Assembly: GCA_002412705.1 (NCBI GenBank)
Contig: DHVO01000003.1
Coordinates: 1 to 33,427 of the forward strand
Reading direction: 5' to 3'
Origin: Bacteroidales bacterium UBA5206
Lineage (GTDB): Bacteria; Bacteroidota; Bacteroidia; Bacteroidales; Tenuifilaceae
DNA length: 33,427 nt
Positions 1 through 8,099 of this stretch are shown here, one piece after another. Numbering within the stretch: the stretch's first letter is position 1; each line of letters opens with the position of its first letter. The notes below the pieces were generated by a model. The model saw nothing but the letters and a program-made list of their open reading frames with translations. It was not told the origin of the DNA and made no database searches. The translations under genes were made by a program, and so were the position numbers.

Positions 1-208
1 TAATGTCACAAAAAATATCTGTTATTTTTATAATAATGCTATTGTGGGAATACTTTTACTGTACCCAATTGGGCTATTGGGGCTAACATCCTACAGTTAA
101 ACGCTCCGTTTAACGGAACTGGTCTTTGGTATATATTTTTTGTCTGCTTTATGGTTGTTTGTAATATGTAATCCTAAATTTAGCCCACTACTTATTATGT
201 TGTAATTG
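1..208. other. Leading non-coding stretch with two palindromes
   Basis: No convincing reading frame is present. It holds a 10-bp palindrome CCCAATTGGG (64-73) and a perfect 8-bp inverted repeat GTTAAACG-CTC-CGTTTAAC (96-114). The latter is not followed by a T-run on either strand, so it is not a good intrinsic terminator. No exact TAnnTTTG box was found ahead of the cupin gene, so its promoter is unassigned. Confidence 0.5.
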
Positions 209-568
209 ATGGAAAAGGTTGATGTATTTGAGAAATTATCTCTCTTTAACGATTACTGGAATCCTAGAATTGTTGGCGAGCTGAATGGACAATGCGTTAA
301 GCTAGCTAGGTTTAAGGGGGAGTTTGTGTGGCATAAGCACGACACAGAGGATGAGCTGTTTTATGTGCTGGATGGCGTGCTTACCATTGAGTTTAGGGAT
401 AGAACAGTAACGCTTAACCCCAATCAGCTTATTGTTGTTCCAAAAGGAGTGGAGCATCGTCCTGTGGCAGAGCAGGAGGTGTTGGTTATGCTTTTTGAAC
501 CCAGCGCTACGCTTAATACAGGTAATGCCCAAAGTGATTTAACCCGTATCAACTTGGAAAAAATTTAG
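209..568 (+). CDS. Small single-domain cupin protein
   Basis: A 119-residue protein that is one cupin beta-barrel. Cupin motif 1 is visible with H42, H44, E49 and G56 (spacing H-x-H-x4-E-x6-G), and motif 2 with P78, G80 and H83, so the metal-binding His/Glu set looks complete. There is no signal peptide, so it should be cytoplasmic. Function cannot be named: such small cupins include mannose-6-phosphate isomerase-like proteins, dioxygenase-like enzymes and small-molecule binders. The start is placed at ATG 209 rather than the TTG one codon upstream. It stands alone, converging on the permease gene, and its stop codon lies inside the stem of the shared terminator hairpin at 564-595. Confidence 0.85.
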   Translation: MEKVDVFEKLSLFNDYWNPRIVGELNGQCVKLARFKGEFVWHKHDTEDELFYVLDGVLTIEFRDRTVTLNPNQLIVVPKGVEHRPVAEQEVLVMLFEPSATLNTGNAQSDLTRINLEKI

Positions 569-595
569 GCTGCCCATTTTAATGAGCAGCCTAAA
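558..595 (-). terminator. Intrinsic terminator of the permease gene
   Basis: A 10-bp perfect stem pairs TTTAGGCTGC (564-573) with GCAGCCTAAA (586-595) around a 12-nt loop. On the minus strand the stem is followed by a T-run (the A-run at 558-563 on the plus strand), which fits a rho-independent terminator for the leftward permease gene ending at 614. The stem includes the cupin stop codon, so it may also shape the cupin mRNA 3' end, although no T-run follows in that direction. Confidence 0.8.
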
Positions 596-613
596 GGGAT
601 GTTTCGTAAGTTA

Positions 614-2959
614 TTACTCGTACTTAATGCTTTCAACAGGGTTTCGCGAAGCCGCCTTGTAGCTTTGGAACGAAACCACTAGGAATGCAATGGTAAATAT
701 TACCAAGCCCACGGCAGCAAACACCCAGTAAGGCATATCAATTCTGTTGGAAACGCCATTTAGCCAGTTTCGTAAGAAGTACCAAACCGCTGGCCACGCA
801 ATAATATTGGCAAGTAGTACCCATTTTGTAAAGTCAAAGGAGAACAGGGTTACAAGATTCGTAACCGATGCACCCAATACCTTGCGTACACCAACCTCTT
901 TGGTTCTTGCTTCGGCCATAAAGGAGGCTAGCCCAAATATTCCAAGTAACGAGATAATCATGGCTAGAATGGAAAATGCGATAAGCATTTTCATGGATTG
1001 CGATTCGCCAGCGTACATGTACGAGAGGTAATCGTCTATAAAACCAGGAGCCACAGGAAACCCTGGGTTATACTTTTGGCATACCTGCTGAATATGCTCA
1101 AGCGCACCAGCATAGTTAGATGGGTTAACCTTGGCATGCAGCACGTTGTAAGCATTGTCCAAGTATATAAGTAGTGGCCCAATTTTACCATGTATATGCG
1201 TGAAGTTAAAGTCCTGGGTTACGCCAATAATCTTAAGGTTTTTACCATCCTGGGTTATGGTTTTACCAATTACCGACTCGTTGGATATCATGTTGGCTAG
1301 TGCCTTGTTTATAACAATCGATAGAGAATCGGCACCTTTAGGATTCTCTGGAAAGAACTCCCCTTCGGCCATTTCAATACCCATGGTTTTTATGTAGTGC
1401 GGATCTGCTCTGAAATAGGTTATTAGTGGTCTAAACTCAGGATCCTTTCCTTCCCAGTCTGCTCCCCATCCATTAGTGTATGCCTCGCAGGGCATGTGGG
1501 AAACAAATGTTACATTCTCAATTAACGGGTTAGAGAGCAGCTCTGTGCGTACAAGTTCCCTCTTTTCGTTCAGGTTTCCACGTAGGTGTAGGTACACCAA
1601 ATCCTTTTTGTTAAAGCCAAGGTTTAGGTTACGCATATGGTTCATTTGCAGGCCTACGGTTAGTGCTGCAATTATTAGTCCTATAGATAACGAGAACTGC
1701 AACACCACAAGTACCGTTCTAAATCTGGCACCACTTTTCCCTCTGTTGCTTTCGCCTTTTAAAACCCTAATAGGATTGAATTTTGTTAGGTAGAATGCGG
1801 GGTAAACACCAGCAAGGAAGCCGGTTGTAAGTATAATTCCCAGCACAATAAGAATAAAATTTGTGTCGCTGTAGTTTATGGATAGCTCACGCCCCATAAG
1901 GTTGTTAAATTCAGGCAGCAGCGCCTGTGCAAGTAGTATGGCGAAGTTAACTGCCACAAAGGATATTAGCATCGATTCACCAATAAACTGCCAAATTAGC
2001 TTAGTTCTTGAGGCGCCAATGGTTTTCTTTAGACCTATCTCCTTTGCGCGTTTTGATGCACGTGCTGTGGACAGGTTCATAAAGTTGAAGCATGCAATGG
2101 CTAGAATTAGCAGCGCTATAAAGCTGAACATCTTAACTGTTCTTATACCCGTTTCTCTGCCCAAATGGTAAAGGTGATTCTTTACCAATGGGTAAAGGAA
2201 AAGTGTGGTGGTTGATTCCTCGCTGATGTAATCCTTGTAAAACGTGTCCAGCTTCTTATTTACATCATCAAGATTTGTTCCCTCTTTGGTTTTAACAAAG
2301 CCGAAGAACCAGTGGCTACCAATGTAGTTGTAAAAATCGTATTTGCGTTTTAAGTACTCAAATGATGTAATGCATCCAAATTCTTTAAACGCGCTATTCT
2401 GAGGGATATCCTTATATACAGCCGTCACCCTAAACGATTCGGTGTTGTTAACCAGCACACTCTGCCCAATGGGATCGGTATCGCCAAAAAGGTTTTTAGC
2501 CTCTGTTTCGGAAAGTAGCAGCTCGTAGGGATCCGTTAACAGTTTAGAAGTATCCCCTTTAATAATTGGAAAAGAGAACATTTTAAAGAAATCCCCTTCA
2601 ACGCTGTACACACGCTTGTACACGCTTTTCTCCCCAATTGTAAAGAGTATTGATTCTCCAAATGTGTTTACATTGGAGCCTAGCTCAATCTCAGGATACT
2701 TCTCCTTTACCATATCGATAACCTTTCCGGGAAGGTTGGGCATTGGGTGCATATCTCCATCCCAGTACTGCTTGCAGGCAAGCTGGTAAAGCCTATCGCT
2801 GTTTTGGTGAAACTTGTCGTAGCTGGTTTCAAAGCTCACCCACAGCAAAAGTAGCAGTACAGTGGCCATTCCAACAGTTAGTCCAAATATGTTAATAAAG
2901 CTAAACCCCTTGCTGCGAAGTAGGTTTCTAATGGTTAGTTTCAGGTTAATCCAAATCAT
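614..2959 (-). CDS. MacB/FtsX-type ABC transporter permease
   Basis: A 781-residue inner-membrane protein with duplicated architecture: N-terminal transmembrane helix (about 20-42), MacB-like periplasmic core (about 43-275), three-helix FtsX block (about 280-400), a linker helix near 420, a second periplasmic core (about 445-660) and a second FtsX block (about 670-770). The C-terminus NPVESIKYE is the usual ending of this large Bacteroidota family. Such permeases work with an ATPase partner in mechanotransmission or export of peptides or lipoproteins; no ATPase gene lies in this window. The gene is divergent from an NtrC-type regulator and preceded by a sigma-54-like promoter (2993-3007), which suggests it belongs to that two-component system's regulon. 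Substrate is unknown. Confidence 0.93.
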   Translation of the reverse strand: MIWINLKLTIRNLLRSKGFSFINIFGLTVGMATVLLLLLWVSFETSYDKFHQNSDRLYQLACKQYWDGDMHPMPNLPGKVIDMVKEKYPEIELGSNVNTFGESILFTIGEKSVYKRVYSVEGDFFKMFSFPIIKGDTSKLLTDPYELLLSETEAKNLFGDTDPIGQSVLVNNTESFRVTAVYKDIPQNSAFKEFGCITSFEYLKRKYDFYNYIGSHWFFGFVKTKEGTNLDDVNKKLDTFYKDYISEESTTTLFLYPLVKNHLYHLGRETGIRTVKMFSFIALLILAIACFNFMNLSTARASKRAKEIGLKKTIGASRTKLIWQFIGESMLISFVAVNFAILLAQALLPEFNNLMGRELSINYSDTNFILIVLGIILTTGFLAGVYPAFYLTKFNPIRVLKGESNRGKSGARFRTVLVVLQFSLSIGLIIAALTVGLQMNHMRNLNLGFNKKDLVYLHLRGNLNEKRELVRTELLSNPLIENVTFVSHMPCEAYTNGWGADWEGKDPEFRPLITYFRADPHYIKTMGIEMAEGEFFPENPKGADSLSIVINKALANMISNESVIGKTITQDGKNLKIIGVTQDFNFTHIHGKIGPLLIYLDNAYNVLHAKVNPSNYAGALEHIQQVCQKYNPGFPVAPGFIDDYLSYMYAGESQSMKMLIAFSILAMIISLLGIFGLASFMAEARTKEVGVRKVLGASVTNLVTLFSFDFTKWVLLANIIAWPAVWYFLRNWLNGVSNRIDMPYWVFAAVGLVIFTIAFLVVSFQSYKAASRNPVESIKYE

Positions 2960-2992
2960 GGCTTTTTGTATTGTCTGTTTGCTGAACCCTTT

Positions 2993-3007
2993 TCAATTGG
3001 TGTGCCA
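2993..3007 (-). promoter_or_regulatory. Candidate sigma-54 (-24/-12) promoter for the permease
   Basis: Read on the minus strand the site is TGGCAC-ACCAA-TTGA, against the sigma-54 consensus TGGCAC-N5-TTGC. The -24 hexamer is perfect and the GG-to-G(C) spacing of 10 is correct; the only departure is A for C at the -12 dinucleotide. Transcription would start near 2982, about 20 nt before the permease ATG at 2959. A divergent gene for a sigma-54 activator begins at 3178, so the site is where its target would be expected. The -12 mismatch keeps the call tentative. Confidence 0.6.
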
Positions 3008-3116
3008 TGTAAGTAAAAGTGCAGGAATACAGTTTGATACAGGAGCGTTGTGCTGCATGTCTGTGCTGCTGCTGCTTCAAAATCATCCAACAGGTGTCTC
3101 AATATCATACAGTGGG

Positions 3117-3148
3117 GTTGTCGCTGTTACATTAAAAGAATACCTTTG
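3117..3148 (+). promoter_or_regulatory. Bacteroidota-type promoter for the regulator operon
   Basis: TACCTTTG at 3141-3148 matches the -7 box TAnnTTTG exactly, and GTTG at 3117-3120 sits 20 nt upstream where a -33 TTG element is expected. The start site would fall near 3155. This is downstream of the TTG at 3151, so the ATG at 3178 is favoured as the start of the response regulator. Confidence 0.65.
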
Positions 3149-3177
3149 GTTTGGTAATTCCCAAATTTGGTAGATTT

Positions 3178-4548
3178 ATGCAAGGTAATATTCTAATAGT
3201 TGACGATAACAAGAGCGTTCTGGCATCGCTTAATCTCTTTCTTAAAAGTAAGGTTAATAGGGTAATTACGTGCAGCACCCCAAACCAAATAGCTGCCACG
3301 CTACAAAAGGAATCTATAGATGTGGTTTTGCTGGACATGAACTTTTCGGCAGGGATAAACTCTGGGAACGAAGGGCTCTTTTGGATGCGCGAAATTCATA
3401 AGATTGACCCCTTAATGGTGGTTATTCTTATTACTGCTTATGGCGATATTCAACTGGCCGTTAGCGCAATGAAGGAGGGTGCTACCGATTTTGTTCTTAA
3501 GCCTTGGGATAACCAAAAGCTACTTGCCACGCTCCGCAATGGAGTTGAGCTGAGCCGGGCTAGGCGCGAGAATGTACAGCTTAAGGTTCAGCAAAAGGAG
3601 TTGCAACGCAGCATGGAGGCTCCTTTTCAGGATTTTGTGGGCACATCGGCGCCCATGCAGCAAGTGTACCGAACCATTGAGAAGGTTTCTAAAACCGATG
3701 CCAACGTGCTTATTCTTGGCGAGAATGGAACGGGAAAGGAGCTAGTTGCAAGGGAACTGCACCGGCAATCGCAGCGTTCCGCTGGGGTTTTTATGAGCGT
3801 TGACCTAGGTTCAATTGCCGAAACCCTTTTTGAAAGTGAACTTTTTGGCCATGTAAAGGGTGCCTTTACCGATGCAAAGGAGGATAGGGTTGGTCGATTT
3901 CAAGCAGCATCGGGTGGTACGCTTTTTCTAGATGAGATTGGTAACCTATCGTTACCCATGCAGGCAAAGCTCCTTGTGGCGTTGCAAAATAGGGAGATTA
4001 CTCCAGTTGGCGCTAGCAAGTCTATTTCTGTTGATATTAGGCTAGTTTGTGCCACAAATAAGAACCTGAGCGAGATGGTTGCTACACACCAGTTCCGGGA
4101 GGATTTGCTTTATAGGGTAAACACCATACAAATTGAACTTCCCCCTTTACGCCAACGCGATTCTGATATAGTTGATATTGCAGAGTACTATCTAGCCAAG
4201 TATGCCGAACGGTACGGCAAAAAGGGCATTGCCCTATCGGTACCAGCAATGGATGCTATGCAGCAATACTTGTGGCCAGGAAACATTAGGGAGCTGCGCC
4301 ACACCATAGAACGTGCAGTGATTTTATGTGAGGGGAAAGCTATTACTGTGTCCGATTTGTCGTTGCCTTACGCAAACCCCGCCAGTCAGCATAATCTGGG
4401 TTCTGATCCCATAACCCTTGATGATGCAGAACGACTCCTCATTGAGGCTTCTCTTAAGCGAAATAAGGGAAACCTCTCCAACGTGGCTCGCGAGCTTAAT
4501 ATTGGTAGGCAAACCCTATATCGAAAAATTGAAAAGTATGGGTTGTAA
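3178..4548 (+). CDS. Sigma-54-dependent NtrC-family response regulator
   Basis: A 456-residue transcription activator with receiver, AAA+ and Fis-type DNA-binding domains. The receiver (1-120) shows D9/D10, phospho-acceptor D53, the T of LITAYGD and the K of LKPW. The AAA+ domain (about 150-380) shows Walker A GENGTGKE, the sigma-54-contact loop as GAFTDA instead of GAFTGA, Walker B LFLDEIG, and WPGNIREL in the lid. The C-terminal helix-turn-helix ends in RQTLYRKIEKYGL. It should respond to the histidine kinase encoded 80 bp downstream and activate sigma-54 promoters, the nearest candidate being that of the divergent permease. GAFTDA is a recurrent variant in Bacteroidota members as I recall, so it need not mean loss of function. 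Confidence 0.95.
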   Translation: MQGNILIVDDNKSVLASLNLFLKSKVNRVITCSTPNQIAATLQKESIDVVLLDMNFSAGINSGNEGLFWMREIHKIDPLMVVILITAYGDIQLAVSAMKEGATDFVLKPWDNQKLLATLRNGVELSRARRENVQLKVQQKELQRSMEAPFQDFVGTSAPMQQVYRTIEKVSKTDANVLILGENGTGKELVARELHRQSQRSAGVFMSVDLGSIAETLFESELFGHVKGAFTDAKEDRVGRFQAASGGTLFLDEIGNLSLPMQAKLLVALQNREITPVGASKSISVDIRLVCATNKNLSEMVATHQFREDLLYRVNTIQIELPPLRQRDSDIVDIAEYYLAKYAERYGKKGIALSVPAMDAMQQYLWPGNIRELRHTIERAVILCEGKAITVSDLSLPYANPASQHNLGSDPITLDDAERLLIEASLKRNKGNLSNVARELNIGRQTLYRKIEKYGL

Positions 4549-4550
4549 GG

Positions 4551-4613
4551 GTTAGTGTTTAGTGTTTAGTGTTTAGTGTTTAGTCTTTTAACTTTTAACC
4601 TTTAACTCTTAAC
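4551..4613 (+). repeat. Heptamer array A (9 units, 7-bp period)
   Basis: Starting 2 nt after the response-regulator stop codon there are nine uninterrupted 7-mers: GTTAGTG, TTTAGTG three times, TTTAGTC, TTTTAAC twice, CTTTAAC, TCTTAAC. A TTTAGTG-type left block is thus joined through TTTAGTC to a TTTTAAC-type right block. The array fills most of the 80-bp spacer before the kinase ATG at 4629. Arrays B and C repeat the same architecture elsewhere in the window. Confidence 0.9.
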
Positions 4614-4628
4614 CTCTCTCCTTAAATA

Positions 4629-5984
4629 ATGTTCCGCAGATTTTACATACTAGTTTGGATTAGGGTTGCAGCCATTCTTGCTACCTGTTTTGGCTTGGCG
4701 TTGGTTATTGTTACCGGTGCCGATATTTTGGTTATTGTTAACGTTTCGGTGCTATTGCTTTTACAGGGATATCTACTTGCGCGTTATATCAATAGAATAA
4801 ACTACGACTTAACCACGCTGTTTATGTCTATTCGTAGCAACGATTATAACCTTAACATAGTTCAGACAAAGGATAGAAAGGAGTTTTATCCTCTTTTTCA
4901 GCAATTCAAGTTGGTATCGAAGGATATTCAGCGTTTTCGCACAGAGATTCAGCGTCAGAACGAGTACTTTAAGCTACTTGTAGAGCACATTAATGTGGGG
5001 GTAATATCCTTTAATGAGGATACTGGGCGGGTTTCGTTGCTAAATAGGGCGGCAAAGGAGCTTATAAACAGGAACTCGCTGAGCTTAGTGCAGCAGCTAG
5101 ATCTGGTTCAGGAGGGCTTGTCGAAGTTGGTTATGGGAATTAAACCGGCCGAACAGAAGATGGTTTCGCTTTACAGCTCATCGGGCGTGGTGCACCTCTC
5201 GGTAAGAGCATCTGTAATGCGCTCGGGTGATGAGCTAATAAAGCTGGTTTCGTTGCAGAATATTAAGGCTGAGCTTGACGAGAACGAGCTGGAGAGCTGG
5301 CAAAAGCTTATTAGGGTGTTAACCCATGAGGTGATGAACTCTGTGGGGCCAATAAGCTCAACCATATCAACCCTAATGGAGTTTATGGTTATGCCTAATG
5401 GCAAATCGGTTAGCCCCAGTAAGGTAACCCCCGAATTTATTGATGATGTGGTAAGCGGTTTAAGGATAGTGGAGGAGAGGAGCAAAGGAATGGTGCAGTT
5501 TGTTTCTCAGTTCCGCAGCTTAACGCTACTGCCCCAACCCGCCATGGCAACCTTCGATTTAAATGTTCTGCTTAAAGGGATTGAACGCTTAATGCAGAAT
5601 GGGCTTGAGGCTAAAGCCATAGCCTTTGAGTGCTGTTATAATGCTGCATCGGTAAGCGTTATGGCCGACCGCGCCATGCTTGAGCAAATACTAATAAACC
5701 TTATAACCAACTCGGTTAATGCACTGGAAGGGCGCACTAACAAACAGATTAGGGTGGTTAGCCAAACATTGCGGGAATCAAAAGTATCCATTTCCATTTC
5801 CGATAATGGATGCGGTATTCCTTTAGAGATTCAGGATAAAATATTTATTCCATTTTTTACAACAAGCAAAACAGGATCGGGCATTGGGCTTAGCTTGTCT
5901 CGACAAATGCTAAAGCTAATGGGTGGAACCATAAGTTTCAAGTCGGTTGAGGGCGAGGGGACTACCTTTACTGTTATATTATAG
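4629..5984 (+). CDS. Membrane sensor histidine kinase
   Basis: A 451-residue kinase, the partner of the upstream NtrC-type regulator. Two adjacent transmembrane helices span about residues 8-48 with almost no periplasmic loop, so the signal is probably membrane-borne or cytoplasmic. A PAS-like region (about 110-210) precedes the HisKA H-box THEVMNSVGPI with phospho-accepting H233. The HATPase_c domain has the N-box LINLITNSVNAL, G1 DNGCGIP and G2 GSGIGLSLSRQM. The gene ends by overlapping the convergent dehydratase gene by 6 bp. It is likely co-transcribed with the regulator through heptamer array A. The stimulus cannot be deduced. Confidence 0.93.
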   Translation: MFRRFYILVWIRVAAILATCFGLALVIVTGADILVIVNVSVLLLLQGYLLARYINRINYDLTTLFMSIRSNDYNLNIVQTKDRKEFYPLFQQFKLVSKDIQRFRTEIQRQNEYFKLLVEHINVGVISFNEDTGRVSLLNRAAKELINRNSLSLVQQLDLVQEGLSKLVMGIKPAEQKMVSLYSSSGVVHLSVRASVMRSGDELIKLVSLQNIKAELDENELESWQKLIRVLTHEVMNSVGPISSTISTLMEFMVMPNGKSVSPSKVTPEFIDDVVSGLRIVEERSKGMVQFVSQFRSLTLLPQPAMATFDLNVLLKGIERLMQNGLEAKAIAFECCYNAASVSVMADRAMLEQILINLITNSVNALEGRTNKQIRVVSQTLRESKVSISISDNGCGIPLEIQDKIFIPFFTTSKTGSGIGLSLSRQMLKLMGGTISFKSVEGEGTTFTVIL

Positions 5985-6962
5985 CGTAGCCAGCGATTTG
6001 CCAAAGGGAAGCTTATCCAAATCAACGTTACCTCCGGTTAGGATAATACCAATGCGCTGGTCCTTAAACTTATCGGGGTTGGCCATCACTGCTGCAAGCG
6101 GAACTGCAGCCGATGGTTCTACAATAATTTTCATGCGTTCCCAAATCATCCGCATGGCATCAACAATATCATTCTCCGATACCGTGAGTATGCCATTGGA
6201 AAGTCCAGCAACTATTTTAAATGTTAAGGGCGATAGAGAGGTTAGCAGGCCATCGGCAATGGTGGCTGGGTTTACCGATGGGTGCAGCGTGTTGTCGCGT
6301 AGCGAGCGGAATGCATCATCGGCATTTCTGGGTTCTGCACCAAATACCTTTATGGCTGATGATGCCCCCTTAACGTAAATAGTAGTACCGCTCATTAACC
6401 CACCGCCACCAATTGGTACAATAACAGTGTTAAGGTTATTTACCTCTTGCAGCAGCTCCATTGCAGCGGTTCCCTGTCCGCATATAACCCTAGTGTTATC
6501 GTAGGGATGCACAAAAGCAGAACCGGTGCGCATTTGTACCTTTGCTAGGGTTTCTTCTCTATCCTGCTGTGTTGGGTTGCAGTATGTTATGCGGGCACCA
6601 TACCCTTCAACGGCTCTTCGCTTAATTAGCGGCGAGTTGTTGGGCATAACAACGTGGGCAGGTATTCCTCTTAGCGCAGCGGCTAGAGCAAGTGCAGCGG
6701 CGTGATTCCCAGAGCTGTGTGTGGCTACCCCCTTGGAGGCTTCCTGTTCGCTTAAGCTAAGTACCGCGTTCGATGCCCCTCTAAATTTAAAAGCCCCTAC
6801 TTTTTGGAAGTTCTCGCACTTAAAAAAGATTTGAGCACCCAAAATCCTATTTATGCTTTCGGAGGAGAGTACTGGTGTGCGCTTTACTTGTCCGTTAATT
6901 CGTTCGTATGCCTCTTCTATATCAGTAATGGTTGGAACTCCTATAATGTTGTTTCTAGTCAT
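5979..6962 (-). CDS. PLP-dependent threonine/serine dehydratase or racemase
   Basis: A 327-residue fold-type II PLP enzyme. K59 in GAFKFRG is the Schiff-base lysine, SSGNHAAA holds the phosphate/substrate-binding loop, and IGGGGLMSG is the tetraglycine loop binding the PLP phosphate. There is no C-terminal ACT regulatory domain, so it resembles catabolic threonine dehydratase, serine racemase and threo-3-hydroxyaspartate ammonia-lyase rather than biosynthetic IlvA. Expected chemistry is deamination of threonine/serine to 2-oxobutyrate/pyruvate or serine racemisation; sequence alone does not separate these. It lies 35 bp downstream of the 6998-7858 gene on the same strand and may share its transcript. 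Confidence 0.9.
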   Translation of the reverse strand: MTRNNIIGVPTITDIEEAYERINGQVKRTPVLSSESINRILGAQIFFKCENFQKVGAFKFRGASNAVLSLSEQEASKGVATHSSGNHAAALALAAALRGIPAHVVMPNNSPLIKRRAVEGYGARITYCNPTQQDREETLAKVQMRTGSAFVHPYDNTRVICGQGTAAMELLQEVNNLNTVIVPIGGGGLMSGTTIYVKGASSAIKVFGAEPRNADDAFRSLRDNTLHPSVNPATIADGLLTSLSPLTFKIVAGLSNGILTVSENDIVDAMRMIWERMKIIVEPSAAVPLAAVMANPDKFKDQRIGIILTGGNVDLDKLPFGKSLATL

Positions 6963-6997
6963 GATTTTTAGTGCGTTTTTGTTCGACTATCTATTGG

Positions 6998-7858
6998 CTA
7001 GTATTTGGATACGCCTTGCTGTACTGATACTTCAACTTTTATATCCCTTTTCTTCTTTTTGGGCTTTGCTATTGGCGTAAACTCCATTTTAGGGTTAATC
7101 TTCTCCTGCTTGTAGGCTTCCCATTTCTCAACAATTCTTAAGCGTATGGTGTAGTCGTTGGACTCGTATAGGAAGGTTTCGGAGAAATCGCAGTAGGCCA
7201 TAAAGATGTTTGCCGATACTCCCGTTAGACCTGTTAGCTCATTTACAATTACCTCATTAAATTTTTTGCGTATAACATCAGCCTTTCGTTCCTTTTCTAG
7301 GTGTTCCTCCAGCTTCTCCTTTTGCTTGGTGTACCAATCCTTTCCAAAGGAAATGCCCGATGTTGGAGATGGTAGGCTCATTAGTGCCATTTCCCTAATG
7401 GTTTTAGCAAAGTACTTAGCAACAAGGTCTTCTGTTTCAGCATCCTTGTCCTTTGCAAGTTTAAGGGCTGCAAACTCCTTAAGGAACCGGTGGTAGGATC
7501 CAAATCTTGAGAATCGTACTCCCTCCAGTTCGTAAACCCTAGGTTTTAGATGAATTGGGTAGTAGAGCGAGTCGGTGGAGAAAGGGCCCCATTGCGGCGA
7601 GACCATCTCAAAATATCCAATAGCAGTAATTCTTATGGAGTCGCCAGATGTGATGGGGATTTCAAAGTATCCTAGTAAATCGCTTATGGTTCCTTTACCT
7701 CTGCTGATGTTAATTATATGAGCCATAGATATGGGCTCATTGGTTTCGGCATCTAGCACCTGAAAGGTAATTGTGGGTATAGTATCTGGGCTTAGCTCAG
7801 AGGCTTTTAGGCTCTGAAGGCTAGCTAAAACTATCAGTAAAGCGGCAAGTGGTTTCAA
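6998..7858 (-). CDS. Exported CarboxypepD_reg-like domain protein
   Basis: A 286-residue protein with a signal peptide (about 1-19, ending near LKASELS). Residues about 28-100 form a carboxypeptidase regulatory-like (Ig-like) domain: a start similar to TFQVLDAETNEPI, a GTISDLLGYFEI middle and a GDSIRITAIGYF end, as found at the N-terminus of TonB-dependent receptors. The remainder (about 110-286) is charged, helical and lacks a barrel or known catalytic motif. Free-standing proteins of this kind are common in Bacteroidota and act in the periplasm or at the outer membrane, with function unknown. The C-terminus is lysine-rich. Confidence 0.8.
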   Translation of the reverse strand: MKPLAALLIVLASLQSLKASELSPDTIPTITFQVLDAETNEPISMAHIINISRGKGTISDLLGYFEIPITSGDSIRITAIGYFEMVSPQWGPFSTDSLYYPIHLKPRVYELEGVRFSRFGSYHRFLKEFAALKLAKDKDAETEDLVAKYFAKTIREMALMSLPSPTSGISFGKDWYTKQKEKLEEHLEKERKADVIRKKFNEVIVNELTGLTGVSANIFMAYCDFSETFLYESNDYTIRLRIVEKWEAYKQEKINPKMEFTPIAKPKKKKRDIKVEVSVQQGVSKY

Positions 7859-7885
7859 CGTGCTGTTTGGGATAGGTTAGAAATT

Positions 7886-7893
7886 CAAATTTA
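7886..7893 (-). promoter_or_regulatory. Candidate -7 box for the 6998-7858 gene
   Basis: On the minus strand the sequence TAAATTTG matches TAnnTTTG. It would start transcription about 20 nt upstream of the ATG at 7858. A TTTG element exists upstream but at a short spacing of 14 nt, so the assignment is moderate. Confidence 0.45.
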
Positions 7894-7975
7894 AAGTTTG
7901 ATTAACACAAAAACCACACCCAAGTTAACCTTAACCTATTTTAACCACATTTTTTTACTAGATATTCTGTAAAGC

Positions 7976-8003
7976 AGCAACCACGGCAATTGCCGTGTTT
8001 GCT
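7976..8003. repeat. 28-bp near-perfect palindrome
   Basis: CACGGCAATTGCCGTG (7982-7997) is a perfect 16-bp palindrome. After one mismatched pair (C7981/T7998) it extends by AGCAA (7976-7980) and TTGCT (7999-8003). There is no T-run on either side, so it looks more like a dimeric regulator's operator or an RNA processing hairpin than an intrinsic terminator. It lies about 120 bp upstream of the 7858 start and about 360 bp past the S9 peptidase stop. Confidence 0.75.
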
Positions 8004-8099
8004 ATTGTTAAAAAGTGTAATTTGATGTAATGCAAATAATATGGATTATTGGGATGAATACGGGTTAAAAGGAGTTATTCCGCTATTTCCATCTTCATG

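Noticed and set aside
96..114. GTTAAACG-CTC-CGTTTAAC hairpin as an intrinsic terminator
   Set aside because: No T-run follows on either strand, so only an inverted repeat can be claimed.
3151..3177. TTG at 3151 as start of the response regulator
   Set aside because: It lies at or before the transcription start predicted from the TACCTTTG box, and the receiver domain begins naturally at ATG 3178.
5979..5984. 6-bp convergent overlap of kinase and dehydratase genes as a sign of a frameshift
   Set aside because: Both proteins end at normal family positions, so it is an ordinary tail-to-tail overlap.
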